64,000 bases of DNA from Schistosoma haematobium (lineage: Eukaryota > Platyhelminthes > Trematoda > Strigeidida > Schistosomatidae): assembly GCF_000699445.3 (NCBI RefSeq), contig NC_067198.1, positions 39,531,523 to 39,595,522 of the forward strand. Direction: 5' to 3'. The notes under the pieces were generated by a model. That model saw only the letters and a list, made by a program, of their open reading frames with translations, was not told where the DNA came from and ran no database searches. Made by a program: the position numbers and the translations under genes. This document shows positions 47,464-60,483 of this stretch, piece after piece (position 1 is the first letter of the stretch; each line of letters opens with the position of its first letter).

Positions 47464-47822
47464 GTTTAAAAGTAATTTCAGGACTGAATAAATGGTTCCA
47501 ATTGATACTGTTCAATATCCTTCGAATGAGCCGGTGCAACAAAAATAAATTCCTACCGCTCTCCTATCAATATTTTGATAACGTTACACGTCTGTGTTGG
47601 CATTCAAAATGTACTACTTTAGTCACTTGACTTCATTTGTCTAAGTTCTTGGTTACTTAAGGGTCTATGCATCTGTGAAGTCAAGTCTTTAATAAAATGT
47701 AATCTAGGTTAAAAGTAAATTTCATGTGAAAAACGAAGGTCTGAAATAGCCAGACTGCCTGTATTAGGTGACTTTATCCGTAGAAATACTATCACGCGAT
47801 ATTCTAACCATGTTATATTACT
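47464..47822. promoter_or_regulatory. Putative KLHL18 upstream region
   Basis: These 359 bp separate the KLHL18 start codon (- strand) from the 5' LTR of the Gypsy element. If transcription starts close to the ATG, the promoter lies here or has been split by the insertion. No motif was identified with confidence. Confidence 0.35.
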
Positions 47823-48179
47823 TGTAGTGACTCACGTTTATCACGAGAACACGACTGGTTTAATAAAAACAATTATTATTATAACCAACTGTACCGGTGT
47901 GTGTTTTAATGTGCTTTTGTTTAACTGTGCTAATTATAGCCATTTTGTGCTTCCATTACCTTCCATCATTGTTCCGCGGTTTTTGGTACTGTTCGCACGT
48001 ACTCCTTTCTTCTGCTTTCGCTTGTACCATTCCTTGGCACGATCTCGGTATTCGTTCAATACCACGAGATCGCCAACGAAATAAATCTGGTTACGTTCGA
48101 TCCTCGCCTTCTGATTTATCTGACACGTGTTTCTTGGTAGCGGTGTTCACAGTTAATCTCAACTCGACGCCACGCTACA
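47823..48179 (+). repeat. 5' LTR, 357 bp
   Basis: It begins TGTAG and ends CTACA (5-bp inverted ends). It contains AATAAA-type motifs near 47862 and 48081. I found no difference from the 3' LTR by eye, and the open frames in both LTRs translate identically. Confidence 0.95.
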
Positions 48180-48181
48180 AT

Positions 48182-48196
48182 TGGTGATCCCAAAGT
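48182..48196 (+). other. Primer-binding site candidate
   Basis: TGGTGATCCCAAAGT lies two bases after the 5' LTR. TGG pairs with the CCA end of a tRNA. CsRn1-group elements use tRNA-Trp, and TGGTGAxCCC is compatible with that, but the tRNA was not compared. Confidence 0.6.
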
Positions 48197-48318
48197 TTGG
48201 AACACGCCGCAACCTCGGGTCAAATCTTCCAAAGAAGTCAATTTGGTGAGTCTATTATTTATCTATCCACGTCTGTCGTATATTTTCATATTAATTTTTA
48301 ATATATAATATACACGAC

Positions 48319-49182
48319 ATGACGGATAGCGAGAAGAATACTATTAATGTTATAGACTCAGACGTACGGGCCATTCATTTTCGACCTGTATCATTTATCC
48401 CCCACGACCCTGAGGTCTGGTTTGCTGCAATAGAGTCTCAGTTCGAGACTCGTATCACGAGCCAAAGGCAAAAATACGCCTACGCTCTCGAATCGTTACC
48501 CGGGGACCATCTAGTAGCTGTTCGTGAGATCGTCCTCAATTCTAACGTGCCTAATGTTTATGACCGCCTCAAGGAGGCAATTCTCCGACATTTCCTCCCA
48601 TCGAGGGAGGAATGATTGAGGACCCTGTTAGCACGTCACCCCCTGAGTGATGCTAAACCAAGCCATCACCTCACGCGCCTGCAACCTCTTGCAGGACCAA
48701 CAGCATCTGACTCGAAGATAGTTAAGGAATTATGGCTCGAGTCACTATCAGCCCATATCCAACCTACTGTGACGGCACTGCTCGAGGACTCACCGCTTAA
48801 CCAGGTAGCCCTCATAGCAGACAAAATTTTGGCGAGGACTAGTAATAGAGACACCTATGTAGTTGCTTCGACGGCACGTCCTAAAGTAGACATGGACGCC
48901 GGTCATTCCTCAGCTCATGGTGACAGGGCCGGGTGTATTCACACACGTCTTAGTTTTCGAGACCGTTGTAACGTACCCCAACCCTACGTCCCCCGAGCTC
49001 GCTCAAGTTCTCGCAAACCCGTCACCACTCGCCCAAAAAGGGCATCTTCCAGGCCACGCCGAAAGGCGGCTACGGAAGCGAGTGACAGTTGGTGCTGGTT
49101 CCATAGGTCCTTCGGGTCTGGCGCCCGCCGTTGTCGAGCACCGTGCTCATACAAGGCGGGAAACGCCAGCGCCGGCGAGTAA
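48319..49182 (+). pseudogene. gag: gag of the Gypsy element, one internal stop
   Basis: The frame starts at ATG 48319 and runs to 49182 with a single in-frame TGA at 48613-48615. Upstream it has FIPHDPEVWFAAIESQFE, the capsid start typical of this group; downstream it has LARHPLSDAKPSHHLTRLQ and a C-terminal CHCC box at about 49090-49145. The stop sits where the context (SREE-stop-LRTLL) suggests an original arginine codon, a one-base change. It overlaps the protease frame by 52 nt in the -1 direction, the usual Gypsy arrangement. Confidence 0.85.
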
Positions 49183-50955
49183 AAGCGGCCGTACTCGCCG
49201 GCCCTTCTCCCCAGGTTGGTCGCCTATTCTATGTGCACGATTATCGCACAAACGCTAGGTTCCTAGTAGACACTGGGGCCCAAGTTTCTGTCGTACCACG
49301 AGGTAGCAGCAAGTCACAAGCCACAGTGCTTCGACTACGCGCTGCGAATGGCTCAGTCATTCCTACCCACGGTACACGACAACTCGCGGTCAACCTAGGC
49401 AACCGACGACGGTATCTGTGGACGTTTATCATTGCTGATGTTCCCACAGCCATACTAGGTATCGATTTTCTACAGCACTATGAATTGCTTGTCGATTCAC
49501 GTAGGCTGCAGCTAATCGATACTTCGTCGAACAGCAAATTCATGGGCTGTAAAGCCCACATGAACGCGTACCGAATCCTCGGCACTTTTTACTCGCGTGA
49601 CGATAAATTCCACGCTTTATTCGAGAAATTCCCCGTACTCACTAAACCACTCGAGGAGCTTCCATCGGTGACCAATCGTGTGGTACACCACATAGTCACC
49701 CGCGGACCGCCAGTCACGGCACGACCTCGCCGACTGGCACCGGACAAATTAGCTTTTGCTAAGCGTGAGTTTGACAATTTACTAGCTACTGGTATTATTC
49801 GTCCTTCTCACAGTCCATGGGCCTCTCCTCTACACATGGTGCGCAAAAAAGATGGGGTTAGTTGGAGACCATGCGGCGACTACCGAGCTCTAAACGTAGT
49901 TACGCGCTTTGATAGCTACCCCATCCCCCACATACACGACATCACGGCATCGCTCAAGGGCACGACTATCTTTTCTAAGATCGATCTGGTACGAGCATAT
50001 CATCAGATACCAGTCGCTCTTGAAGATATCGAAAAGACCGCTATCACGACTCCTTTCGGTTTGTTTGAGTTCCTACGAATGCCATTTGGATTACGGAATG
50101 CTGCTCAAACTTTTCAAAGGTTTATCGATAGCATTGTACGAGACCTCGATTTTGTTCACGTCTATATTGATGACCTGCTAATCGCATCATCAAACGTAGA
50201 TGAACATTATCAACATCTTACGCTATTATTCCAACGCCTTTCGGATAACGGAATAGTAGTTAACCCAGACAAATGCGAGTTAGGTAAACGAGAAATAATA
50301 TTTCTGGGTCATGTTATCAAGCAAGAGGGTATTCTACCTTGTGAGGACAAAGTGCAAGCAATAAAGGAGTACAACGTGCCGTCCTCACTCAAGGAACTGA
50401 AGGCTTTTCTCGGTTTGGTTAACTTCTACCGTCGTTTCATTCCACACGCGGCAGAACGGTTACGACCACTAACCGACTTACTACGCGGCAACCCACGCAG
50501 ATTGGAAATGAACGATTCTGCACGTACTGCATTCACTGAAATCAAAACGGCTCTTGCGCAAGCCACTCTTCTCGCCCATCCCGATCCATCAGCCACGCTT
50601 AGTATAGCGGTTGATGCATCCGATGTTGCTATAGGAGCAGTCATGCAACAAAACATCTCCGGTAGTTGGCAACCTCTCGAGTTTTTCTCACGACGCCTTA
50701 CTGCCACGGAGACGAGATATAGCGCTTTTGGTCGCGAGCTGCTAGCAGCCTACTGCGCCATCAAACATTTTCGGCACGCAGTAGAAGGACGTCGATTCAT
50801 TTTATTCACCGACCATAAGCCCTTAACGTATGCTTTGCATACCAAGTCTGACCGCTACTCACCACGAGAGTGCAGACATTTGGACTATATCTCCCAGTTC
50901 ACGACAGACCTTCGTCACATCCAAGGCAAGTCGAACTGTGTTGCCGATGCTCCAA
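49131..50955 (+). pseudogene. pol: pol: protease, reverse transcriptase, RNase H
   Basis: Protease [10 protein letters not shown] with a later ILGIDFL. RT motifs are [20 protein letters not shown] and the catalytic YIDDLLIA, followed by FLGHVI. RNase H motifs are [23 protein letters not shown] and [11 protein letters not shown]. The frame is open from 49131 to 51104, but homology leaves it at about 50950 (after NCVADA), where a small deletion seems to have occurred. The remainder to 51104 is out of frame. Confidence 0.9.
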
Positions 50956-52419
50956 ATGAATGCAGTTACCCTGCCGGTGCTCGATCTTCCTGCTATGGCC
51001 GCTGCCCAAGCAAACGATCCCAGCTGTACAGAAGCACCACACTCTACGTCCCTTCAGTATCAGGAAGTACCTCTAGCCACGACTTCTGGCACCATTCTAT
51101 GTGATACTTCTACCGGTCTTCCTCGACCCATCGTACCCCCTGCTTATCGCCGTCTCGTATTCGATGCCCTGCATGGATTATCTCACCCAGGTATCGCAGC
51201 TACATTACGCCTCATCGCTGCACGATACGTCTGGCCGGCCATGAATAAAGATGTTCGTATGTGGGCTAAGCAATGCTTACAATGTCAACGATCAAAAGTG
51301 CACAGGCACGTAGCCGCCCCCCTCGGTACATTCGCTACGCCTGATGCTCGCTTCGATCACGTTCACTTAGACATTGTAGGACCACTGCCACCATCGCACG
51401 GGTATGATCACATACTCACGTGCATCGACCGCTTCACCAGATGGCCCGAAGCTATACCCATCACGTCTATCACGGCGGAGACAGTTGCTCACCGCTTCGT
51501 AGAACGATGGATAGCTCTATATGGTTGTCCCTCGACCGTCACGACTGACCGAGGACAACAATTTGAGTCCGCACTATTCTCCTCACTTACTCGGCTGCTT
51601 GGTACGGAACGAATACGCACTAACGCCTACCATCCAGCTTCAAACGGTTTAGTTGAAAGGTTTCACCGGCAACTTAAAAGTGCTCTTCGAGCACACGAAA
51701 ACGACGACTGGTACGAAACCTTACCGCTCGTTCTTTTAGGTATCAGAACGAGTTTAAAGGCAGATATCCAATGTTCCGCCGCTGAACTTGTATACGACAC
51801 GACATTGCGTCTGCCCGGGGAATTCTTCACACCACGGAGCAGACCTAATTTCGCTAAATCAGACTACGTCCAACGACTGTCTGCATTTATGCGAACGCTG
51901 CCTCCGGTGTCAACTCGAATACAACATCGACAGGTCGCTCTCCCTCGAGAGTTATCTACCTGTTCACATGTTTTTGTACGAGTAGATTCGGTACGCAAAC
52001 CTTTGCAACAACCTTACGAAGGCCCTTTTCGCGTGATCGCTCGTCACGAAAAGACCTTCAAGGTTGATCGACACGGCCGCGTCGAGATCGTCAGCATTGA
52101 TCGTCTCAAACCAGCACACGTCGATGACAGTGCCCTATCTGACAACCTGAGATTCAATGCTAGACCTAGCAAACCTAGCGGGATCCTTAAATCTCCTTCA
52201 GGTCCCACGCTAGATACATCTGAGACCTCATTCTCACGACCCAGTCAACAGCACGCGTCATCTGCACCGTCTACGGACGAGACGACAGTCTCACGTCCAG
52301 ATCAGCAGACCACGCCGCCCTTGACTTCGGATGAGATTGCAGGCTCACACGACGCGAACAAGACTGCCGTCTCACGTTCCGGTCGCCGAGTACGGTTACC
52401 CGTACGCTTCCGCGAATAG
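50956..52419 (+). pseudogene. pol: pol: integrase
   Basis: Integrase reads in a different frame from the RT. The zinc domain has GLSHPGIAATLR and WAKQCLQCQRSK. The catalytic triad is in HLDIVGPLPP, TTDRGQQFES and NGLVERFHRQ. A GPY/F module (QQPYEGPFRV, SIDRLKPAHV) follows, then a low-complexity tail with repeated Ser-Arg-Pro and Thr motifs. All catalytic residues are present. It ends with TAG at 52419. Confidence 0.9.
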
Positions 52420-52961
52420 TCGCACAGTCAACAACCGATACGGTGTAGGATTATTCCTATACTACACGTATGCTACACTCTTCTTTTCTTGATTTTCTCT
52501 TTGTTTCCTGAGCCCACGCCTTCGACCATCTCCGCTTGGTTCCGTCGACTTCAGTCAACTTTGGCGAAAGCTGGCCTGATCACCCATGCTCTTGTCAACG
52601 CACTCAGTCGATATATTGGTTTCGAATGCTTGGCACACGCTTGGTCTCGAACTTGGTCGTTACGGTTGCTTCTGGTCTTTTGGCTCAACGTGGTTTCGTC
52701 CTACGTCCTACGTTTCTGGTGCGCACCTCTACGAACGCCCTCTTCAGATTCTGGATACAAACCACTCTGGTGTAGCATGCCAATTCGAGCAATAAATACA
52801 ACACATCGCTCCTGGTACTGTTCTCCGAAAACGACCTTCGTTGGCAACTCGACGATCAACGATCGCTTTCCTGTTCGCCAATTCTTCCGTCCTACAATCG
52901 CTCGTAAGCCGATCAGTCCCACGATTCAAACCGCTATTTATCGAAAGTGTAAACCCTTTCT
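52420..52961 (+). other. 3' non-coding part of the Gypsy element
   Basis: A 190-codon frame (52489-53061) is open here and runs into the LTR. It has no signal peptide, furin site or transmembrane pattern of an envelope protein, and it would need the LTR for its end, so it is not called as a gene. Confidence 0.5.
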
Positions 52962-52970
52962 AGCGGGGGG
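52962..52970 (+). other. Polypurine tract
   Basis: AGCGGGGGG four bases before the 3' LTR, suited to priming plus-strand synthesis. One C interrupts it. Confidence 0.6.
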
Positions 52971-52974
52971 CTCC

Positions 52975-53331
52975 TGTAGTGACTCACGTTTATCACGAGA
53001 ACACGACTGGTTTAATAAAAACAATTATTATTATAACCAACTGTACCGGTGTGTGTTTTAATGTGCTTTTGTTTAACTGTGCTAATTATAGCCATTTTGT
53101 GCTTCCATTACCTTCCATCATTGTTCCGCGGTTTTTGGTACTGTTCGCACGTACTCCTTTCTTCTGCTTTCGCTTGTACCATTCCTTGGCACGATCTCGG
53201 TATTCGTTCAATACCACGAGATCGCCAACGAAATAAATCTGGTTACGTTCGATCCTCGCCTTCTGATTTATCTGACACGTGTTTCTTGGTAGCGGTGTTC
53301 ACAGTTAATCTCAACTCGACGCCACGCTACA
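52975..53331 (+). repeat. 3' LTR, 357 bp
   Basis: Same length and, by eye, same sequence as the 5' LTR, with TGTAG...CTACA ends. Confidence 0.95.
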
Positions 53332-53335
53332 TACT

Positions 53336-54160
53336 CATGAAACTCTTCTTTATGAAAGCATCACAACTGATCAAATGGTTACTGAGGATTGGCTGATGCC
53401 TAGTGTTGACCATACAAAAATATTCCATCACAAACAATCTAGGGTCCCTAAACATAAGCTTTTGATCATTTCTATTAATTCCATAAGCTATTTTCATACA
53501 TTCTCGCTGCATACTACTGAATACGGCACAGGTATTCAGTGTTTGACAACGATTTAACCAGTAACACCTTCTAATATGAAGCGTACCCACCAAGAGAAAT
53601 CAAAAGACAGAGTCGAGGAGATCGGAAGATATATTTCTTGACTGTCAATATATCGAGAATCGTTTGATCTAATCTGGCTAGCGATTGCAGTAGATGTTGA
53701 GCACGGTGTTCCCACTCGTGATCTGGTGAGGATGCATGACCGAGCACCTTGAGCTAGGTGAGTCCACTAAAACATATGGTCAGCATCCAATGTCGGAAAC
53801 TTACAGAGCTTTTTATTTTGGGGATTTATTTACCGCTACACTACAATATGCCTGAATTGGTTACTTTAACATTAAGGTAACGTAGCGGTATGTCAATAAG
53901 TATCTGAGCCAGTTTCCGTTTCGCGCAAAATCCTTTAGCTACAATTTCTAGTGCTTTCTAACACTGACAAGATAGGAATAACTGTTGTAGCTGATCCATC
54001 GCGTCGCTGATTCAGCCTAATATTTCATTATCGATAAATCTCCCGAAGTTATTGTAAGAAAGATAATGAACGAAGTTTAAAACTCAGCATGTCTAAACTA
54101 CAACAAGTAGACAAATAAGATAATAATTGAATGGGGTTACTACAAGTCACCTCCCTAGGT
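53336..54160. other. Flank of the Gypsy element, no gene
   Basis: No coding frame. 53690-53840 has the GC-richer, punctuated look of a dispersed repeat (GTTCCCACTCGTGATCTGG), but no second copy was found in the window. Confidence 0.35.
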
Positions 54161-55959
54161 TCATTGTTTGTCTGTCAGACTATGTATTGGATAAGACTCG
54201 GTATGGTCTAGAATACACTCATTAGTAATAGAATTAGCAACTGAAATTGGAACCCATTCACCTGTATCCTGGAACTGTATATGACCACAATGTCGATTGT
54301 GTACAGACGTTCCAACACTATCCTCTCCCAAGTAATAATATTGAATCTTCATATTCCCAGGTTAGAAATAATGTGGCTTCATTTAAAACATATTTCTCAC
54401 ATTGATTAGAGAATCCCTCAGAGGTGTCATCACGATAAAGATAGATAACTGTTGATGTGAAATCATCCGAATTGTAGTCCAAATCGAGCTCATTAAGTAC
54501 TCGTGCCTCGAATTGAACAAGTTTCCCACAAGAAAAACATGCATTATGAGGACAAATAACATTTGATATGACATCAGAATTCGATTTTTTTGCCATATTT
54601 TCCTCAAATTTATCAAAACTATCGTAGGAGAATTATGAATCATTGGAAAAATCATCATCTATCAGAACTGTATATGGTCTTAGATCAAGATTTGATTCAT
54701 TCAACATATTTTCATCACACTTATGGAAAATTTCATCAGAAATATGTGAATTATTAGGACAAACCATATTTGGAACTATAACATGAGAAATTCGATAAGA
54801 AGTTGATTGATTAGAAACTTTTGTCTAACAGGGATCCTGACTTCCATTTGATTCGGGACTGTCATATGACTCTACAATGCTTTTCGAAATCATGGGTAAA
54901 GTTAAATGAATACTAGGAACACTCAACCTAATAGGATCGGAATTACAAAGTTTAGCACTACTTGCAGTGAAACGAACAGTGGTATTACGAACTGACTGCA
55001 TGTATCCCATTTTACATCATTCAAAACACTTGGCATTACGAACTATACACGAATCACATGAGTAAATTTGGCACAGGACAAATATCTACCGAACTTGTTC
55101 TCATTTTCGTGACTTGCAACTCAAAGTACTGAATTGCTTGATGACCTGACAAATCATTTCATGGATTTTTTTCCTTTTCAGGATCGAAATTTGTACACTT
55201 TACATGGTCAAGTAGTAACTCATTGAGAGTTGCCTAAGGAAGTGAAATAGGCTTTTCTGGAAGTGACAAAATTTTCAATAGGCTGCAAGGTTATTCTCGG
55301 ATTATTGTAAGGAAATAAGGCCTATTATTAACATCCTCGACATGTTCCTTGGTCATAGTCCAGACTTTGGACGTTCCGATGTAATCTTCAAAATCTCCAG
55401 AATTTGAATGCATGTTCAAATGCTTCATCACGACACTTATGTAATGAGCAGAACTATTTGATCGGTTTTACGAAATGGGAATCTTCGAAAAGTCAATTTA
55501 ATTTAGGTAGAACTATGTGAGCACAAACGAACGTATTGTGTTTTGTATTTGAAATCTGGCGGCCACAAAGTAAAAAAGAATCGTTAGCTGATAGACGCAC
55601 CACAGTAAGAGTGAGATCAAAAGTCAGTGAATGAATATTACTTGCTTCCCGCATAATGAGCACATTTGGAGAACAAATATTATCTTGTTGACAGAGCAGC
55701 ATATCTATTTTGTAGACCGAAGAGGTTAATTAAGTGGTCTACGAGTGTAATTTAAAATTATATCCGAACGACCATAACGTCTGGGGTAGATAATCATGTT
55801 GAATAATCTACCAACGCAGAGGACAAGATGTAATAATTTATCCAGAAGTACGTGATAGATATAGGAGTGCGCCAGACTACACAACTTCCTGATGAATTGC
55901 ACCGAGCTAGGAGACTGTTCAAGTTCCCCATTAAACTTTATTAACCACACTATACTCAT
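54161..55959 (-). pseudogene. Decayed protein-coding region, unknown family
   Basis: I do not recognise this sequence. From 55010 down to 54318 one frame on the - strand is open except for TAG (54825-54827) and TAA (54633-54635), 231 codons with ordinary protein composition (CPHNACFSCGKLVQFEARVL, CPNNSHISDEIFHKCDENML). Other frames carry on upstream with the same flavour: 55493-55702 (NICSPNVLIMREASNIHSL), and a stretch near 55430-55150 reading GTSKVWTMTKEHVEDVNN with several stops. Short motifs of the type C-P-N recur, hinting at an internally repeated protein. No introns were identified, so it may be a retrocopy or an intronless relic. Lesions could also mean wrongly assumed exons. Confidence 0.45.
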
Positions 55960-58900
55960 TAATTTAATTATTGTGAATTTTGTCTAGAAAACGTAATAAA
56001 TAACGAAGCACTGACTGACTTTTATTTGTATATGTCCTTTATACCATACTAGACGGGTTTGATGGCTCTTTTTCTGGATACGGTTTAAAGCATTCCCATC
56101 CTATTGGAGTGAGCTAAAGAACACGGGGTTGCGATTTGTAATAAAGCATTCTACACAAATACATCAGTACTGACTATGAGATTTATCTAACGAAAAAGAC
56201 ATGAAAAAGTCGCATTTTAAAACTTTTATTTATAAAAAGACAATCACACTTTTCACCTTCAATAAAGTATGATAAGTGATAATACTGACGAGCATGTCTC
56301 TGTCAGACTAGTGATCAAAACAGAGTAGTTTGACGTTTTCCATAATACAGAACAAGTAAAAGTTAGAAGAACAAGATTGAATTCACTGACACCTACGAGC
56401 ATAAGTAGGATCATACCTAGATAACATTTGTAATATGCAGCTCACAAAGCTTAAGTTAAGATTACAGTAACAATAAAACAGACAAGCGTGTGAAATCTGC
56501 AAAGTGTACTAGGAGATAGGTTAACAAATTATCAGTCAATCTCGAATGAATTTGCCATATTTTCAGTTAAATTTATTCAATGCGTAACGAGTCCCCACAC
56601 GACGTGCTGAGTGAAAAAAATAACAAGAGAAGAAAACTAATATACAATTAATATTGATTTTCAAAGGAAGCAAATTGTTATTCATGTACGGTTTAGGTAT
56701 ACAATCGTATAATTCACAAGAAATAATGCCAACTGCAGATGTTACAAATGTATGTGATAAGTAGTAAATGAGAGATCTACAAACAATCACCGGTCCACAA
56801 GAAGTACTCAGTTAAAAGAATCTCTAGTTTTCCATTAATAAATTTGTTGTTAAATAAGTGAGCATGTCAAATGTAAATAAATATTTAAAAAAGGTCAAGA
56901 TAGTACATAAACAGAATTCCAAAACCCTACGAAATATATTTCAATTCTGTACAAACATTAAGAGCTAATATGTATATGAATGAATAAATAAGCAATTCAA
57001 AAACAAATAGAAATTCTTGATGTCAATAAACCTGTGACTATTTTTAAAAATATGCAGATATACCGGTAGATATACTGAAGAATAAGTGCACTAAACAGGA
57101 ATAGGTGATCTTACAAGCAAAACAGTAAAATAGTGCCACAAAACACATGGTTAATGTTAACACAAATATCTTTGTTAGTGTATTGAAATTATTAATCTAA
57201 ATAAGAGACATACACCAAAAAAAACCGGTACTTATATGAAATGGTTGAAACTATCACAGATTACACGACGAAAATAACAGAAAATCTACACCAAAAATAG
57301 ACCAATGGTGGGACTAATAGTAAAAGTCGAAGGTACAGATAGCAATAGAGAATGAAATGAAATGAGAGAACTGAGACAAAATCCATGGCGAAAAGAATAG
57401 AATGATATAGTGCTTAAGAGGAATATAAAATAGAGTGATATTCAAGTAGTGTGATCGAAATCAACCCATTAATTGTATTATTTCAATACAGTCGATGAAT
57501 TAATTTAATGAAAAACAGTACTATTGAATAGCTCTTTTAAATCGTTGCCTAACAAATTATAATTTAGTCAACATAAATGATAGTCTGAGTCATTTAGTAG
57601 AAGATCAAAGGTAACATAGATTATACTCTTCCCAACAGTAACAATCGACCTAATTAGATAAAAAAAATAATGCATTATAAGCCTAAAATTGACAAAAAAA
57701 ATTGTATACAAGATCACAAGCTACAAAGCACATCTAACAAACCATAAGAAAGGAATACATTAACTAAGGATTAAACAAACATTGCATATGTTTGTTACTA
57801 ATATTCACTGTTTAGTCAATGTAAAGGAAATTCAATATCAACCTGAATAGCTCAGTAATATCAGCTGGATAGAATCCTGACAATTTTATACCTTTATAGG
57901 ACTTCAATGGGAATAGACATGTCGGTCTACTTTCAACCAATCAGAGCTGTTAGGCGAATCAGAAGGATGCTAGGAGATTCATTTGTTAACTCCACTGTTT
58001 TCACCAGTGTTTTGTTGTCCCGATTTTAAGAATATATATCTTCCAGTTTCAACTCTCGTTTCGATTTTGGAAGAATCAAGTGAAGCATCGTAGTTGAGGA
58101 ATACTACACAGTAGAAGAGCACAACAAACATTAGGTAACGCGAGTTCTAATCTCACAGACTGGGCTAGTTCCTCCAAGACTCCAAGTCAGCCTAGAAGAC
58201 GACGAACGACAACGAGCGTAAAACCCGGGATTCAATACACTCTGCCAACTGATCCATAAACACTAAACATATTTAATTTTACCACACCCACATCGGAATA
58301 GGGAAGCACATAACTAGCTTTACAAAGATGGTTAGTTGATTCACAGTCTAAAAGGTTAGTTAGTATTTGGCAATCAAATCTATTTTTGCTAAGCGAAATA
58401 GGATAAATATAGTAACTAAAATCAAACAACATCGGAAATCACTTCACACAAAATAGACATTCTGAAAAATCTTCATAAAAAGTAAACATAAATCTACGAA
58501 CATTATTAGATTCACTGCAATCATTTCCCTTACAAACCGAATTTATTATGATTAGAATACAGTATGTGTTAAACATACCTACCTTTGAATTAAACAAATG
58601 CCTGGCGCCTCGCTAGAATTATCATATTACATATACATACACATATATTGTTTAATATATATATATATGCATATATTTGGCAAATTTTTAGTTTTACTCA
58701 AAGGAGAAAAAACAAAACCAAAGAAACCCTAGCAGGACACGATGAATTAATGTTGATATTTCAAGTGTTCGAACCGTCCAAGTAACTTTTTAATTTCCTC
58801 CATTAAGTTACGTAATTTTTTATTCCATAATCTCAACAACAGATTACCATCCTTTATTCACGGTTTTTTTAGCTTTACTCATTTTACTATGTTAGTCTAT

Positions 58901-60483
58901 TCATTTTTATGGTCATTATTACGTAACTTTGATATCGATTTTCATTTTTTAGAAATGTCTCCATATTATTCAAGAAACAATTTTTTTCTTGTAGGATTTT
59001 TTCACTGAATAATATGTAAATGCTCATCCACTTTATTCATATTTAATTCTTTCATAACTGTTATCATCAATCTACTAATCTTCACTAATACGAAATAAAG
59101 TATGTAAATTGATTGTAAATATATATTACTACTTTTTCTAGATTGTAAGTAGCTTAAAAGAAACTATGAAATAAATGAATCCATTCTATCTTTCAAAGCA
59201 TTTTTTCTCGCTTTAATCAAATCCATCAAAATGGGAAAAATTATACAAAATATTTCACTAAAATCATGATAACAACCAGGTACTCTTAATGAGAATACTT
59301 CAAAAGAAATGTTAATTGATAACCAATGTTAATCATAATATATTCTATAAGAAAAAAAAACATTTCATATATGAACTATACAGATATTTATACTCTGCTT
59401 GTTTACCTAATAGTTTCTTTGAACTTTTATTTATTACCGCTATTGATATTATTAAACTGTACTTTGAACCAATACTTGGTCATAATTGATAAGTCAGTCG
59501 TTTGGGATATAGTCTATTGTCTCAGATGTAGCAAACAATCAGGCATAGTTGAATCAGAGAAAAAAAACTATGCTCATAGACACAGCTTAAGCAATTCAAA
59601 ATAAGTAACGAGTAAATGTGAACAATGTTCTGTCAGAACATTTGGAAATCTTGACAACAGCCATCGAAAAAATGTGAACAAGGAATACTGATATGATGAT
59701 CAAGGACTTAATTGGCTAGTGTGAGTAACTAAACCATTGATTTCTCCCAGTCCTTATGGCATACAACTACATCTTAAGTAGTTATCATGTAACTCAGTCT
59801 ATTAATTATATTTGTTAGTTATAAACGCGTAAGTGTATGACAACGTAAATGTGTTCACAAAGTTGTTATTTAATCGATGTTAAAAATGTGACTTAGTTTG
59901 ACTTATATAAATCTGACTGTAAATAAACCATATAAAAAGAAGTGTATTCATACACTACTTTGGGTTATATTGAGGATCAAACAAAAACCTATCTATCGCC
60001 TTTTGAGTTCTTACTTGCGTTGTTCAACTCATGGTCTTGCTCAAGCTTTCCTGCTTCGGTTTTTGCGCCCGGGCAGTATTCCAGCAGTAGAACGGTCTAA
60101 CCAAAAGAACCTATAACGAACTCTTGTACTATGTTCTATATTTTATTTGTTCATGCACTTGGTAAAAGTACTTTCTAGTCGCAATTACGATCAAAAGATT
60201 AACTGAATATTTGCATTTTAACCAACCTACGGACAGTGATTGTTATATTAATGGCAGTAATTAAATCGCATTCAAAATGAATAAAACACACCAGCCCGAT
60301 ATATAAGTCTCATTGTTGTCACCAGCTTTCATACATATCCCGTGTTACTAATCTGACACATATACTGACTCAGGATGGAATAATCCATCAGAGAGTACCA
60401 GTTCCCTCAAGATTATAGATAAACCTTGTTGACGAGTTCCAAATCGCACCAAACATATGTCCATGGTTTCCTGTCGACCACCT
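55960..60483. other. Long intergenic or intronic stretch, no gene seen
   Basis: AT-rich throughout. A TA-rich tract lies near 58630-58670. 58135-58235 has a tRNA-like, GC-richer patch (GTTCTAATCTCACAGAC, then AACCCGGGATTCAATAC), possibly another SINE. No coding exons were recognised. It may include 3' flank of the gene ending at 60484. Confidence 0.4.

Larger units (their letters stand above)
47823..53331 (+). mobile_element. Complete Gypsy (Ty3-like) LTR retrotransposon, CsRn1/Boudicca-like
   Basis: 5509 bp: 5' LTR, primer site, gag, protease-RT-RNase H, integrase, about 550 bp of 3' sequence, a purine tract and the 3' LTR. A TACT target-site duplication is at 47819-47822 and 53332-53335. 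The Gag CHCC box (CWFH, then nine residues, CRAPC) is typical of the CsRn1/Kabuki/Boudicca group of Gypsy elements, known from flukes. The two LTRs look identical, so the insertion should be recent, yet gag has an internal stop and pol a frame break. Confidence 0.93.

Noticed and set aside
47827..48187. Open frames inside the LTRs (85-115 codons, also at 52979-53396)
   Set aside because: They are duplicated with the LTR and have no coding features.
52489..53061. Envelope gene of the Gypsy element
   Set aside because: There is no signal peptide, cleavage site or membrane anchor, and the frame runs into the LTR.
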